From Syntrophaceae bacterium UBA2208 (GTDB taxonomy: Bacteria; Desulfobacterota; BSN033; UBA1163), in the NCBI GenBank assembly GCA_002327885.1, contig DCUS01000134.1:1-9219 (forward strand): DNA of 9,219 nucleotides. Reading direction: 5' to 3'. The notes below the pieces were generated by a model. The model did not search any database and had not been told where the DNA came from. It was given only the letters and a program-made list of their open reading frames with translations. The translations under genes and the position numbers were made by a program. The stretch's first letter is position 1, and each line of letters opens with the position of its first letter. Shown one piece after another: positions 1-6,558 of this stretch.

Positions 1-1059
1 CTCAAATCAAAGCTGAACATTCGGCGGTTAATGATCGAAGGAATTTTAGGAAGACACCTTGAACATATTCAGGAAAAATTAGAACTCTGGGACTGCACCA
101 CCTGTAAAACATGTACCATTCGATGCCCTCGTGGGTTAAAGCCGATGGATCTCGTCATCGGGATGAGAGAAACTCTTGTCGAAGAAGGTCATATTCCTAA
201 GACAATCATTGAAGCCATGGAAAATGCTTATAAACACGGAAACCCTTGGGGAAGGCCAAAGGGCAAGAGAACGGAGTGGACAAATAGTCTTCCGGAGGAT
301 CTGAAAGTCAAAGACTTCTCCCAGGGGGACAAAGCGGATTGGCTTTACTTTGTCGGATGCACCGCTTCCTCTGATCCGAGAATTCAAGAGATCGCAAAGT
401 CAATTGCATTCATCTTAAATCGAGCCGAGATCGACTTCGGGATACTTGGAAATGAAGAAACCTGTTGTGGCAACGAGATTCGAAGAATGGGAGAGACGGG
501 CCTTTTTGAGGAGTTGATGGAAACAAACATCCAGCGTTTTGAAACAAATGGGATTGAGCAAATCGTCACCGCCTGCCCCCACGGTTTCAATGTATTTAAA
601 AATGAGTATCCTCAAGGAAAGTTCAACGTCCTTCATACGACACAACTTCTGGCTAAAAAATTAGAAGAAGGAAAATTCTCTTTTTCGAATCAAATTAAAA
701 AAGTAGTCACCTACCATGACCCCTGTTTTTTGGGCAAGCAGAACAATATATTTGATGAACCCCGAATGCTCCTCGCGGCCATTCCCGGCCTCACCTTCAG
801 AGAGTTAGACCGCTCCAGGGAAAGGAGCCTCTGCTGCGAGGGAGGAGGGGGAAGGATGTGGGCAGAATCCTCCTCGGAAACGGGTCAACGCCTGGCCGAA
901 ATCCGTGTCCAGGATGCGGTCGAGTTGGGCGCAGAGATTTTGGCCACTGCCTGTCCTTTATGCGTGCTCACTTTGGAGGATGCTGTCAAGACTTCCGGGA
1001 ATGAGGAAAAAATTAAGGTCATGGATGTGATGGAATTATTGGCGGAAGCCATAGAATAA
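1..1059 (+). CDS. HdrD/GlpC-like Fe-S oxidoreductase with two CCG domains, 5' partial
   Basis: Probably a cytoplasmic electron-transfer subunit of the heterodisulfide-reductase D / GlpC / LutA superfamily. The frame is open to base 1. The ATG at 31 lies inside sequence typical of the linker between two ferredoxin clusters, so I treat the gene as truncated by the window, with the first [4Fe-4S] motif upstream. Counting from base 1, one [4Fe-4S] motif is visible (C32, C35, C38, C42, then Pro). The first CCG domain has C120, C155-C156-G and C192-P-H-G. The second has C242, C278-C279 (CCEGGGGRMW) and C318-P-L-C321. The last Cys of the first domain is replaced by Gly. The CCEGGGGRMW form recalls the ETF- and Hdr-linked branch. 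The stop is 1 base before the next gene, so it belongs to the operon. The true partner (HdrA, ETF or the downstream NuoEFG set) is not shown. Family assignment is firm; specific function is not. Confidence 0.85.
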   Translation, partial: LKSKLNIRRLMIEGILGRHLEHIQEKLELWDCTTCKTCTIRCPRGLKPMDLVIGMRETLVEEGHIPKTIIEAMENAYKHGNPWGRPKGKRTEWTNSLPEDLKVKDFSQGDKADWLYFVGCTASSDPRIQEIAKSIAFILNRAEIDFGILGNEETCCGNEIRRMGETGLFEELMETNIQRFETNGIEQIVTACPHGFNVFKNEYPQGKFNVLHTTQLLAKKLEEGKFSFSNQIKKVVTYHDPCFLGKQNNIFDEPRMLLAAIPGLTFRELDRSRERSLCCEGGGGRMWAESSSETGQRLAEIRVQDAVELGAEILATACPLCVLTLEDAVKTSGNEEKIKVMDVMELLAEAIE

Positions 1060-1060
1060 G

Positions 1061-1432
1061 ATGACGCTGAAAGATATAAAAGACGTCCTCAATGCAGAGG
1101 TCATTTCAGGCAATCATGATCTAGAGAAGGAGATTAAGTGCGCCTTTGCAGCCGAACTTCTTAGTGATGTTCTCGCCCTATCCCAAGAAGGAGCCCTATT
1201 AATCACAGGATTCACCCATCCCCAGGTTGTTTATGCGGCAGATACGGCGAATTTATGCGCCATCCTCTTTGTCAGAGGGAGATGGCCCAACGAAGCAACC
1301 CAACAACTGGCCATCCAGAAAAAGATCCCCCTTCTGAGCACACCCTATATGATGTTTGAAACCTGTGGCCTCTTATACGAATATGGTTTAAAGACATGTG
1401 CTTTAAAAGTGGAGAATGGACAGGACCGATAA
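1061..1432 (+). CDS. DRTGG domain protein (first copy)
   Basis: A 123-residue soluble protein made of one DRTGG-type domain. There is no signal peptide or membrane segment. The core runs from LLSDVLALS (about residues 34-42) through the THP motif (about 52-54) to the FETCGLLYEYG end. It is clearly paralogous to the protein at 1907-2257: both have LLSDV, THP, a central hydrophobic strand and an F-E-x-x-G-x-L-Y ending. DRTGG domains occur in CBS/DRTGG regulators and phosphotransacetylase-like fusions and are presumed ligand sensors; the ligand here is unknown. The ATG lies 1 base after the upstream stop with only a weak purine-rich stretch (1044-1048) before it, which suggests translational coupling. 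It is the first of five regulatory-type genes ahead of the NuoEFG-like subunits. Family call is good; role is inference. Confidence 0.8.
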   Translation: MTLKDIKDVLNAEVISGNHDLEKEIKCAFAAELLSDVLALSQEGALLITGFTHPQVVYAADTANLCAILFVRGRWPNEATQQLAIQKKIPLLSTPYMMFETCGLLYEYGLKTCALKVENGQDR

Positions 1433-1883
1433 TAACATTCTCTTTCATAAGATGTTCCATATTGAAGGAGGTGATTTTACAAGCGCCGGTTTGATCTCGG
1501 ATCAGGTCAAAAAAATTTTAAGGGAGGGTGGATTCCCGAAAAAAGTTATTCGCAGGATTTCGATTGCGACTTTTGAAGCTGAAATGAATGTCATCTGTTA
1601 TGCCACCCGAGGAGACCTTTCGCTCTTCATTGCCCACCACTTTCTGAAAATAGTGGTCGATGACGAAGGGGATGGTATTCCTGATATTAATCTGGCGATG
1701 AGTGATGGCTATTCAACGGCCGATGAAAAGATTCGCGAATTGGGTTTTGGCGCGGGAATGGGTCTCCCGAATATTAGGAGAAATACGGATGAGATGGTTC
1801 TGACCTCTACGTTTAGGCAGGGAACCCATCTTGAGTTCATCATCTATTTGGAGAGACAAAAAAATATGCTACCATTCGAATAA
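1416..1883 (+). CDS. GHKL-type ATP-binding protein, anti-sigma-factor (RsbW)-like
   Basis: A 155-residue stand-alone HATPase_c protein like the SpoIIAB/RsbW switch kinases. It shows an N-box around FEAEMN (Asn58), a G1 box VDDEGDGIPD (about 81-90), and a G2 box GFGAGMGLPNI (110-120), followed by a GT-H-L strand that closes the domain. It has no histidine-kinase dimerisation or phosphoacceptor helix and no membrane segment, so it is not an ordinary sensor kinase. The annotated start overlaps the DRTGG gene by 17 bases. A GGAG lies only 1 base before this ATG. A second in-frame ATG at 1452 lacks a clear ribosome site, so the exact start is uncertain. Placed between two DRTGG genes, it may phosphorylate or bind a regulatory partner, but no anti-anti-sigma or sigma gene is visible here. 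Fold is well supported; target unknown. Confidence 0.82.
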   Translation: MDRTDNNILFHKMFHIEGGDFTSAGLISDQVKKILREGGFPKKVIRRISIATFEAEMNVICYATRGDLSLFIAHHFLKIVVDDEGDGIPDINLAMSDGYSTADEKIRELGFGAGMGLPNIRRNTDEMVLTSTFRQGTHLEFIIYLERQKNMLPFE

Positions 1884-1891
1884 GAAAGAAA

Positions 1892-1897
1892 AGAGGA
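1892..1897 (+). promoter_or_regulatory. Ribosome binding site AGAGGA for the GTG-started second DRTGG gene
   Basis: AGAGGA sits 9 bases before the GTG at 1907. It supports GTG as the start, because no ATG lies in frame at the beginning of the conserved domain. Confidence 0.6.
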
Positions 1898-1906
1898 ATC
1901 CCTTTT

Positions 1907-2257
1907 GTGACAATCGCCGATATTATCAAAAACTTTGGATTGCAGATAAGGGCAGGGAGAGAGCAGATCCTTGAAGAGGTGACAGGAGGGTATGCAAGCG
2001 ATCTCCTCAGCGATGTCATTGCTCACAGTTGCAAAGGAAATATCTGGATCACCATTCAAACCCACCCGAATATTGTGGCCGTGGCCACGATGAAAGAGTT
2101 GGCAGGAATCATTTTAACAGGGAAGAGAGAACCGGATGCAGATACCATTAAAAAGGCAGAGGAGGAAGGCATGCCTATTCTGGTCTCTCCTCTCTTCACG
2201 TTTGAATTGGTGGGTCGGCTTTACCAGATAGGAATTTCAGGAATAAGTCCATGTTGA
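1907..2257 (+). CDS. DRTGG domain protein (second copy)
   Basis: A 116-residue DRTGG-domain protein starting with GTG. It aligns along its length with the first DRTGG protein (1061-1432): LLSDVIAHS, THPNIVAVAT, then FELVGRLYQIG near the end. It keeps the more typical KxxEEEGMPIL segment, which in copy 1 reads IQKKIPLL. No signal peptide, membrane segment or catalytic motif is visible. The gene starts 23 bases after the GHKL gene and its end overlaps the PHP gene by 7 bases. The two copies probably form a heteromeric pair or bind two different ligands; that is inference. The family is secure, the function is not. Confidence 0.82.
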   Translation: MTIADIIKNFGLQIRAGREQILEEVTGGYASDLLSDVIAHSCKGNIWITIQTHPNIVAVATMKELAGIILTGKREPDADTIKKAEEEGMPILVSPLFTFELVGRLYQIGISGISPC

Positions 2258-2991
2258 GGACATTTCGGGCGGATCTCCACATCCATTCATGCCTTTCGCC
2301 TTGTGGGGATGAAGAGATGAAGCCCTTTGCGATTGTGAACCAGGCTCTGGCCATGGGGTTAGATATGATCGCCATCTGTGACCATAATTCAGCAGAAAAC
2401 ACCGCTGCTTTCGTTAACGCTGGTCGTAAGAAGGGACTTGCTGTGATCCCCGGGATGGAAGTTACTTCCAGAGAGGAAATTCATCTTCTCACCCTTTTTG
2501 ATAGGCAGGAGGATTGTCTGGCCCTCCAGGATTTGATCTACCAAAATCTACCAGGGGAAAATCTGGAGGAGGTGTTCGGGCATCAGACGGTGGTCAATGA
2601 TAGGGATGAAACGATAGGAATCAACCCAAAAATGTTGATCGGGGCGACCCTCCTTCCCCTTGAGCAGATCGTTTCAATGGTGGGTTCGCATCGAGGAGTC
2701 ACCATTGCCTCTCATATTGATCGCCAGGCATTCGGTCTCCTCGGGCAGTTGGGTTTCATCCCGGAGGGGATCTCCCTGGATGGACTGGAGGTTTCCAAAC
2801 GCACCTCTAAAGAAGAAGCTCAAAAAAGATTTCATGATTATCAACACTTTTCTTTCGTCCGGTTTTCGGATGCCCATCGTCTCGAAGATATCGGAAAAAA
2901 TATTACCCATTTCCTTCTGGAGAAGACCTCCTCAGCGGAAGTCAAAATGGCCCTTCATCATCAAGAAGGACGTAGGGTGGTAGAACAGTGA
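2251..2991 (+). CDS. PHP-domain metal-dependent phosphoesterase
   Basis: A 246-residue PHP (polymerase and histidinol phosphatase) domain protein, expected to be a metal-dependent phosphoesterase or hydrolase in the cytoplasm. The metal-binding motifs are all present in order: DLHIHSCLSPCG near the N terminus, CDHNS (about 43-47), GMEVTSREEIHLL (about 68-80), ASHIDR about residue 153, and FSDAHRLEDIG near the C terminus. It should therefore be catalytically competent. Its substrate is not evident; a nucleotide or phosphoprotein is possible. AGGA at 2239-2242 gives a good ribosome site for the ATG, and the start overlaps the DRTGG gene by 7 bases. It is flanked by two GHKL ATPases, so a phosphorylation/dephosphorylation cycle within the cassette is an attractive but unproven idea. 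It is not the polymerase-linked PHP or HisK histidinol phosphatase by context. Confidence 0.88.
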   Translation: MLRTFRADLHIHSCLSPCGDEEMKPFAIVNQALAMGLDMIAICDHNSAENTAAFVNAGRKKGLAVIPGMEVTSREEIHLLTLFDRQEDCLALQDLIYQNLPGENLEEVFGHQTVVNDRDETIGINPKMLIGATLLPLEQIVSMVGSHRGVTIASHIDRQAFGLLGQLGFIPEGISLDGLEVSKRTSKEEAQKRFHDYQHFSFVRFSDAHRLEDIGKNITHFLLEKTSSAEVKMALHHQEGRRVVEQ

Positions 2992-2998
2992 AAACACT

Positions 2999-3004
2999 GA
3001 GAGG
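2999..3004 (+). promoter_or_regulatory. Ribosome binding site GAGAGG bearing on the start of the second GHKL gene
   Basis: GAGAGG ends at 3004. That is too close to serve the GTG at 3004 but is 5 bases before an in-frame TTG at 3010. The TTG would give a protein beginning at the conserved EDLSLHILD segment, so it is a credible alternative start. Confidence 0.45.
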
Positions 3005-3558
3005 TGAGGTTGGAAGATCTCTCTCTTCATATATTGGACATTGTAGAGAATGCGATTTCGGCCAAAGCGAAAAGGATAGATATCCTGGTAATGGAGGAAC
3101 CCAGCGAGGACCGGATGGTTATCGAAATTAAAGATGACGGGATCGGTATGGATGAAGAGGTCAGCCGAAAGGCAATCGATCCTTTCTTTACCACCCGTAC
3201 CTCGAGGAAAGTTGGGTTAGGCCTTTCCCTGATGGCTCAAGCCGCACAGGAAACAGGGGGAGCGCTTCACATTGAATCAAAATTGGGAGAAGGGACGAAA
3301 GTAACGGCCACCTTCCGATATCACCACATTGACCGGAAACCGTTAGGAAGTATGATGGAAACCATGACTGCCCTTCTCTTAGGACATTCTGAATTGGATT
3401 TTTCTTATACCCATCGGAAAGAAGAAAAGTCCTATGTATTGAGAAGTCAGATGTTGAAAGAACGTTTTAAAAACCAATCTCCCATCGAACCAGAAGTGAT
3501 TCAATGGTTGAGAAAACATCTCAAAGAAGGATTGGCTCAAATCGGAGTTCAAGGATGA
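3004..3558 (+). CDS. GHKL-type ATP-binding protein, sensor-kinase-like catalytic domain
   Basis: A 184-residue protein (180-odd if TTG at 3010 is used) containing a histidine-kinase-like ATPase domain. It has an N-box HILDIVENAISAKA (about 9-22), G1 IKDDGIGMDEE (about 42-52), F-box DPFFTTRT (about 59-66), G2 KVGLGLSLM (about 69-77) and a terminal GEGTKV. The phosphoacceptor helix and any sensor or membrane part are absent. After the ATPase domain comes a charged extension of roughly 75 residues without a motif I recognise. It differs from the other GHKL protein at 1416-1883 by having a full F-box, so it is nearer the sensor-kinase branch. Its stop overlaps the next ATG (ATGA), so it is directly coupled to the NuoE-like gene. 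Likely regulatory for the complex; partner unknown. Confidence 0.82.
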   Translation: MRLEDLSLHILDIVENAISAKAKRIDILVMEEPSEDRMVIEIKDDGIGMDEEVSRKAIDPFFTTRTSRKVGLGLSLMAQAAQETGGALHIESKLGEGTKVTATFRYHHIDRKPLGSMMETMTALLLGHSELDFSYTHRKEEKSYVLRSQMLKERFKNQSPIEPEVIQWLRKHLKEGLAQIGVQG

Positions 3559-4034
3559 GGTGGGCGGAAGAGATATCCCGAGAAGAATTGGGAAAGATTG
3601 ACCAGGTGATTGACAAATATAGAGAAAAACATGGCTCACTCATCCCTGTATTGAAAGAGGTCCAGGATATCTATGGGTACCTTCCCAAGAAAGTTCAACA
3701 TCGCATTGCACAGGGACTTCATCTTCCCTCCTCCCAAGTCTTCGGGGTTGTTTCCTTTTATACATTCTTCACAACCATCCCAAGGGGAAAATACATCATC
3801 CGGGTATGCTTGGGGACCGCCTGTTATGTAAAAGGATCGAAGCAGATATTGGACAATCTCCAGAGGGAACTTAAAGTGGAAGCCGGTGGAATTACTCGGG
3901 ATCGGAAATTTTCTCTGGAGAGTGTGCGTTGTCTTGGCGCTTGCGGGTTAGCGCCAGTTTTGGTCGTCGGACAGGATACTTACGGCATGGTCACTCCGGG
4001 AAAGGCGATTGAAATCGTGAGAACTTACCCGTAG
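3555..4034 (+). CDS. NuoE-like [2Fe-2S] subunit (24 kDa type)
   Basis: A 159-residue thioredoxin-fold ferredoxin of the NuoE/HydC/HndA family, carrying one [2Fe-2S] cluster and pairing with the NuoF-like flavoprotein. The N-terminal helical part includes VLKEVQDIYGYLP (about 32-44). The cluster ligands are canonical: C85-x4-C90 (CLGTAC) and C126-x3-C130 (CLGAC). The chosen ATG at 3555 overlaps the previous stop as ATGA and has GGAG at 3544-3547, 7 bases upstream. Open sequence continues upstream in frame to an ATG at 3504, but that stretch is inside the GHKL gene and not family-like. Length is normal for the family. The coupling to the GHKL gene puts the regulatory cassette and the redox subunits on one transcript. 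Very confident in the family. Confidence 0.93.
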   Translation: MRWAEEISREELGKIDQVIDKYREKHGSLIPVLKEVQDIYGYLPKKVQHRIAQGLHLPSSQVFGVVSFYTFFTTIPRGKYIIRVCLGTACYVKGSKQILDNLQRELKVEAGGITRDRKFSLESVRCLGACGLAPVLVVGQDTYGMVTPGKAIEIVRTYP

Positions 4035-4037
4035 GAG
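4032..4037 (+). promoter_or_regulatory. Ribosome binding site TAGGAG deciding the ferredoxin start
   Basis: TAGGAG lies 9 bases before the ATG at 4047 but directly abuts the earlier ATG at 4038. This spacing favours 4047. Its first three bases are part of the upstream stop codon. Confidence 0.6.
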
Positions 4038-4046
4038 ATGGAGGAC

Positions 4047-4430
4047 ATGGCCAAACTCACCATTGAAGACTTAAAAAAGATCAAAGAAGAGGTTCGGTCG
4101 GCTACCCTTTTAAGGGAGGGAGGCTTCCGGGCCAGGATCAATATCCACATGGGCACTTGTGGAATCGCTGCGGGAGCGAGAAAATTGATGTCGGTCGTCC
4201 TGAAAGAAATTGAGGAGAAAAAAATCAACGATGTGATGGTGACCACTTCCGGATGTGCAGGGCTCTGCAGTCGGGAACCCATGGCCACAGTGGAAATCCT
4301 TGGGAACCCCCCTGTCAAATATTGTGATCTCAACGAAGAAAGAATGAAGGAGATATTCGTTCAACATGTCTTGAATGGAGAAATTGTCGAGGCTTATGCC
4401 TTGGCCAGGGGAAGCGAGACGACTTACTGA
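4047..4430 (+). CDS. Small thioredoxin-like [2Fe-2S] ferredoxin accompanying NuoF/HydB
   Basis: A 127-residue ferredoxin of the thioredoxin-like class often found between the NuoE and NuoF genes of NAD-linked hydrogenase or formate dehydrogenase operons. It begins MAKLTIEDLKKIKEE. It has HMGTCGIAAGA around C38 and SGCAGLCSREP with C70-x3-C74. An extra Cys lies in KYCDL (C93). The paired C-x4-C seen in the NuoE-like neighbour is not present: His34 stands where the first of that pair would be. Either C93 or another residue completes the ligand set, or the cluster is bound unusually. Start 4047 is chosen by ribosome-site spacing; 4038 would add three residues. The gene ends 1 base before the NuoF-like start. 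Probably an electron relay or docking protein in the complex. Confidence 0.85.
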   Translation: MAKLTIEDLKKIKEEVRSATLLREGGFRARINIHMGTCGIAAGARKLMSVVLKEIEEKKINDVMVTTSGCAGLCSREPMATVEILGNPPVKYCDLNEERMKEIFVQHVLNGEIVEAYALARGSETTY

Positions 4431-4431
4431 A

Positions 4432-6219
4432 ATGAAAACCTATCGAACCCATCTCATGGTATGCGCGGGAACAGGATGTGTCTCCTGCGGCTCGCTGAGT
4501 CTGAAGGATCGCCTTGAGTCAGAGTTGAAGGATCGGGGCCTCTCAGACGAGGTGAAGGTCGTCATCACAGGATGCAATGGCTTCTGTGCCGAGGGTCCGA
4601 TCATGGTGGTCTATCCTGAAGGCATTTTCTATAAGAAACTCTCTCCGGAAGACATTCCATTTCTCGTAGAGGAACATTTCCTGAAGGGACGGCCTGTAGA
4701 AAAGTTTTTATACACGGGCCCCGCAGTCAAAGAGAAGGTCCCTCTGTTGAAGGATATCCCATTCTTCCAGCATCAGGTGTTGAGAGCCCTCAGGAATCGA
4801 GGTCTCATCGACGCAGAAAATATTGATGAATATATCGCCAGGGATGGATATGCCGCTCTTTCGAAGGTCCTCTCTTCCATGACCCCTGAGGAGGTAATTC
4901 AAGAGGTAAAAACTTCCGGACTGCGTGGCCGGGGAGGAGCTGGATTTCCAACCGGATTAAAATGGGAGGAAGGACGCCGTTACAGTTCTTTTCCAAAATA
5001 TATCATTTGTAACGGAGATGAAGGAGATCCGGGTGCTTTTATGGATCGTTCCGTTCTGGAAGCGGATCCTCACTCGGTTTTGGAAGGGATGGCCATTGCG
5101 GGTTATGCCCTGGATGCTCATCAAGGGTACATCTATGTCAGAGCGGAATATCCTCTCGCCATTCATCGACTCAACATCGCCATTGAACAGGCGCGAAACT
5201 ATGGGCTTTTAGGGAAAGATATCCTCGGGTCCGGGTTCGATTTCGATATCAGCATTTATCCCGGTGCCGGAGCTTTCGTCTGCGGAGAATCGACCGCCCT
5301 CATGTATTCCCTCGAAGGGAAAAGGGGGATGCCGAGGATCAAACCTCCCCGTTCCACCGAGGCCGGCTTATGGGGGCAGCCCACCGTTCTTAATAATGTC
5401 GAGACCTTTGCGAATGTCCCGGCCATTCTTTTGAATGGAGGGGAATGGTTCGCTTCTCTCGGAACAGGGGGATCTAAAGGGACAAAAGTCTTTGCCCTAA
5501 CCGGAACGGTCAGCAATGTGGGCCTCATTGAAGTCCCCATGGGAACGAAACTCAGAACAATCGTTTATGATATCGGCGGTGGCATCCCTGAAAAAAGAGA
5601 GTTCAAAGCAGTCCAGATCGGTGGGCCTTCCGGAGCCTGTCTGCCGGTCTCCCTTTTAGACATCGAAGTCGACTTCGATTCCCTCGACGAAGCGGGGGCC
5701 ATGATGGGTTCCGGTGGTCTGGTCGTCATGAACGATTCCACCTGCATGGTCGATACCGCCCGTTTCTTCACCGATTTTTCTGTTGATGAATCCTGTGGTA
5801 AATGCGTTCCCTGTCGAGTGGGAATGAAGGTGATGCTCAACATCCTGAACCGAATTGTAGAGGGTAAAGGGGAGATGGAGGACATTGAAAGACTGCAACG
5901 ACTGGGTCAGCATATTAAAGAGACTTCCCACTGTGGCTTGGGGAAAACGGCCCCCAACCCTGTCCTCTCTACCATTCGCTATTTTCGAAACGAATATGAA
6001 GCCCATATTCAGGGCAAGCGATGCCCTGCCCTGGTCTGTGTGGATCTGATTCAATTCCGAGTGGATTCGGAAAAGTGTAAAATGTGCGGCCTCTGTAAGA
6101 AGACATGTCCGATGGAGGCCATCACCTGGGAGAAAAAAACACCGGCCGTCATTGACTTGGAAAAATGCATCCGGTGCCGGTCTTGCATCCAGGCATGCAA
6201 ATTCGGAGCAATCGAATAA
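4432..6219 (+). CDS. NuoF/HydB-like FMN- and NADH-binding subunit with fused ferredoxin domains
   Basis: A 595-residue NADH-oxidising flavoprotein, with the same domain order as HydB of NAD-linked [FeFe]-hydrogenases. An N-terminal thioredoxin-like [2Fe-2S] domain has C11-x4-C16 and C48-x3-C52. The NuoF core has GRGGAGFPTG (about 166-175) and CNGDEGDPGAF (from about 193) for NADH/FMN binding, and GAGAFVCGESTAL (about 278-290). A [4Fe-4S] site follows with CGKCVPC (about 455-461) and Cys near 500 (HCGLG). The C terminus has two ferredoxin motifs starting near C549 (CKMCGLCKKTCP) and C579 (CIRCRSCIQAC). The ATG at 4432 is 1 base after the ferredoxin stop and begins the thioredoxin domain exactly; upstream in-frame ATGs at 4375 and 4396 lie inside the ferredoxin gene. 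It passes electrons between NAD(H) and the Fe-S chain of the NuoG-like partner. Highly confident. Confidence 0.95.
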   Translation: MKTYRTHLMVCAGTGCVSCGSLSLKDRLESELKDRGLSDEVKVVITGCNGFCAEGPIMVVYPEGIFYKKLSPEDIPFLVEEHFLKGRPVEKFLYTGPAVKEKVPLLKDIPFFQHQVLRALRNRGLIDAENIDEYIARDGYAALSKVLSSMTPEEVIQEVKTSGLRGRGGAGFPTGLKWEEGRRYSSFPKYIICNGDEGDPGAFMDRSVLEADPHSVLEGMAIAGYALDAHQGYIYVRAEYPLAIHRLNIAIEQARNYGLLGKDILGSGFDFDISIYPGAGAFVCGESTALMYSLEGKRGMPRIKPPRSTEAGLWGQPTVLNNVETFANVPAILLNGGEWFASLGTGGSKGTKVFALTGTVSNVGLIEVPMGTKLRTIVYDIGGGIPEKREFKAVQIGGPSGACLPVSLLDIEVDFDSLDEAGAMMGSGGLVVMNDSTCMVDTARFFTDFSVDESCGKCVPCRVGMKVMLNILNRIVEGKGEMEDIERLQRLGQHIKETSHCGLGKTAPNPVLSTIRYFRNEYEAHIQGKRCPALVCVDLIQFRVDSEKCKMCGLCKKTCPMEAITWEKKTPAVIDLEKCIRCRSCIQACKFGAIE

Positions 6220-6229
6220 ACCCGTTGTT

Positions 6230-6256
6230 TGTCACCCTGAACTTGGTTCAGGGTCT
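6230..6256. repeat. Left palindromic repeat of the GIY-YIG element
   Basis: A perfect 9-base stem, ACCCTGAAC (6234-6242) and GTTCAGGGT (6246-6254), encloses loop TTG. The flanks TGTCA on the left and TCT on the right are not symmetric and give it an orientation. The copy at 6586-6613 is the same unit in the opposite orientation, differing only at two paired stem positions (CC/GG here, TT/AA there). Confidence 0.85.
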
Positions 6257-6269
6257 ATCATTTAATATA

Positions 6270-6554
6270 GTGGCGCAATATTATATTTACATACTTACAA
6301 ATAATAATAACAAGGTGTTATACATAGGGGTGACAAACAATCTTGAGCGTAGGATATTTGAACACAAGAACAAATTGGTTGAAGGTTTTACGAAGACATA
6401 TAATCTCAACAAATTAATCTATTATGAAGTAACAGGCGATGTTCGTAGTGCTATAGAGAGGGAGAAACAATTAAAGAACTGGCACAGAGATTGGAAGATA
6501 AACCTGATAAACAGTTTCAACCCAAAGTGGAATGATTTGAGCACTACCCTGTAG
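6270..6554 (+). CDS. GIY-YIG nuclease domain protein (UvrC-like small endonuclease)
   Basis: A 94-residue single-domain GIY-YIG protein of the small, widely scattered class often called endonuclease or excinuclease-like. From the GTG at 6270 it shows YYIYIL (residues 4-9) and LYIGVTNN (17-24) as the two halves of the signature, the catalytic-region Arg in NLERRIFEHK (24-33), and the conserved Glu in AIEREKQLKNW. The NPKW and DLS C-terminal pattern is usual for this group. The start is uncertain: no ATG precedes the domain apart from two inside the nuoF-like gene (6165, 6195), and the GTG has no clear ribosome site. The gene is AT-rich compared with its neighbours and lies between inverted palindromes, so it is probably not part of the redox complex. 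It may act in the spread of the repeats, which is inference. Confidence 0.82.
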   Translation: MAQYYIYILTNNNNKVLYIGVTNNLERRIFEHKNKLVEGFTKTYNLNKLIYYEVTGDVRSAIEREKQLKNWHRDWKINLINSFNPKWNDLSTTL

Positions 6555-6558
6555 TTGC

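Noticed and set aside
31..1059. Complete HdrD-like gene starting at ATG 31
   Set aside because: The frame is open to base 1, no ribosome site precedes the ATG, and the sequence just before it fits the linker between two ferredoxin clusters, so the gene is cut by the window.
1466..1474. Strong Shine-Dalgarno-like GGAGGTGAT inside the first GHKL gene
   Set aside because: It encodes the conserved EGGDF segment of the family and no start codon follows at suitable distance in any useful frame.
6165..6269. Longer GIY-YIG protein starting at ATG 6165 or 6195
   Set aside because: Both ATGs lie in the final ferredoxin motif of the nuoF-like gene, and the extra residues include translated left palindrome. 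Nothing in them resembles the nuclease family.
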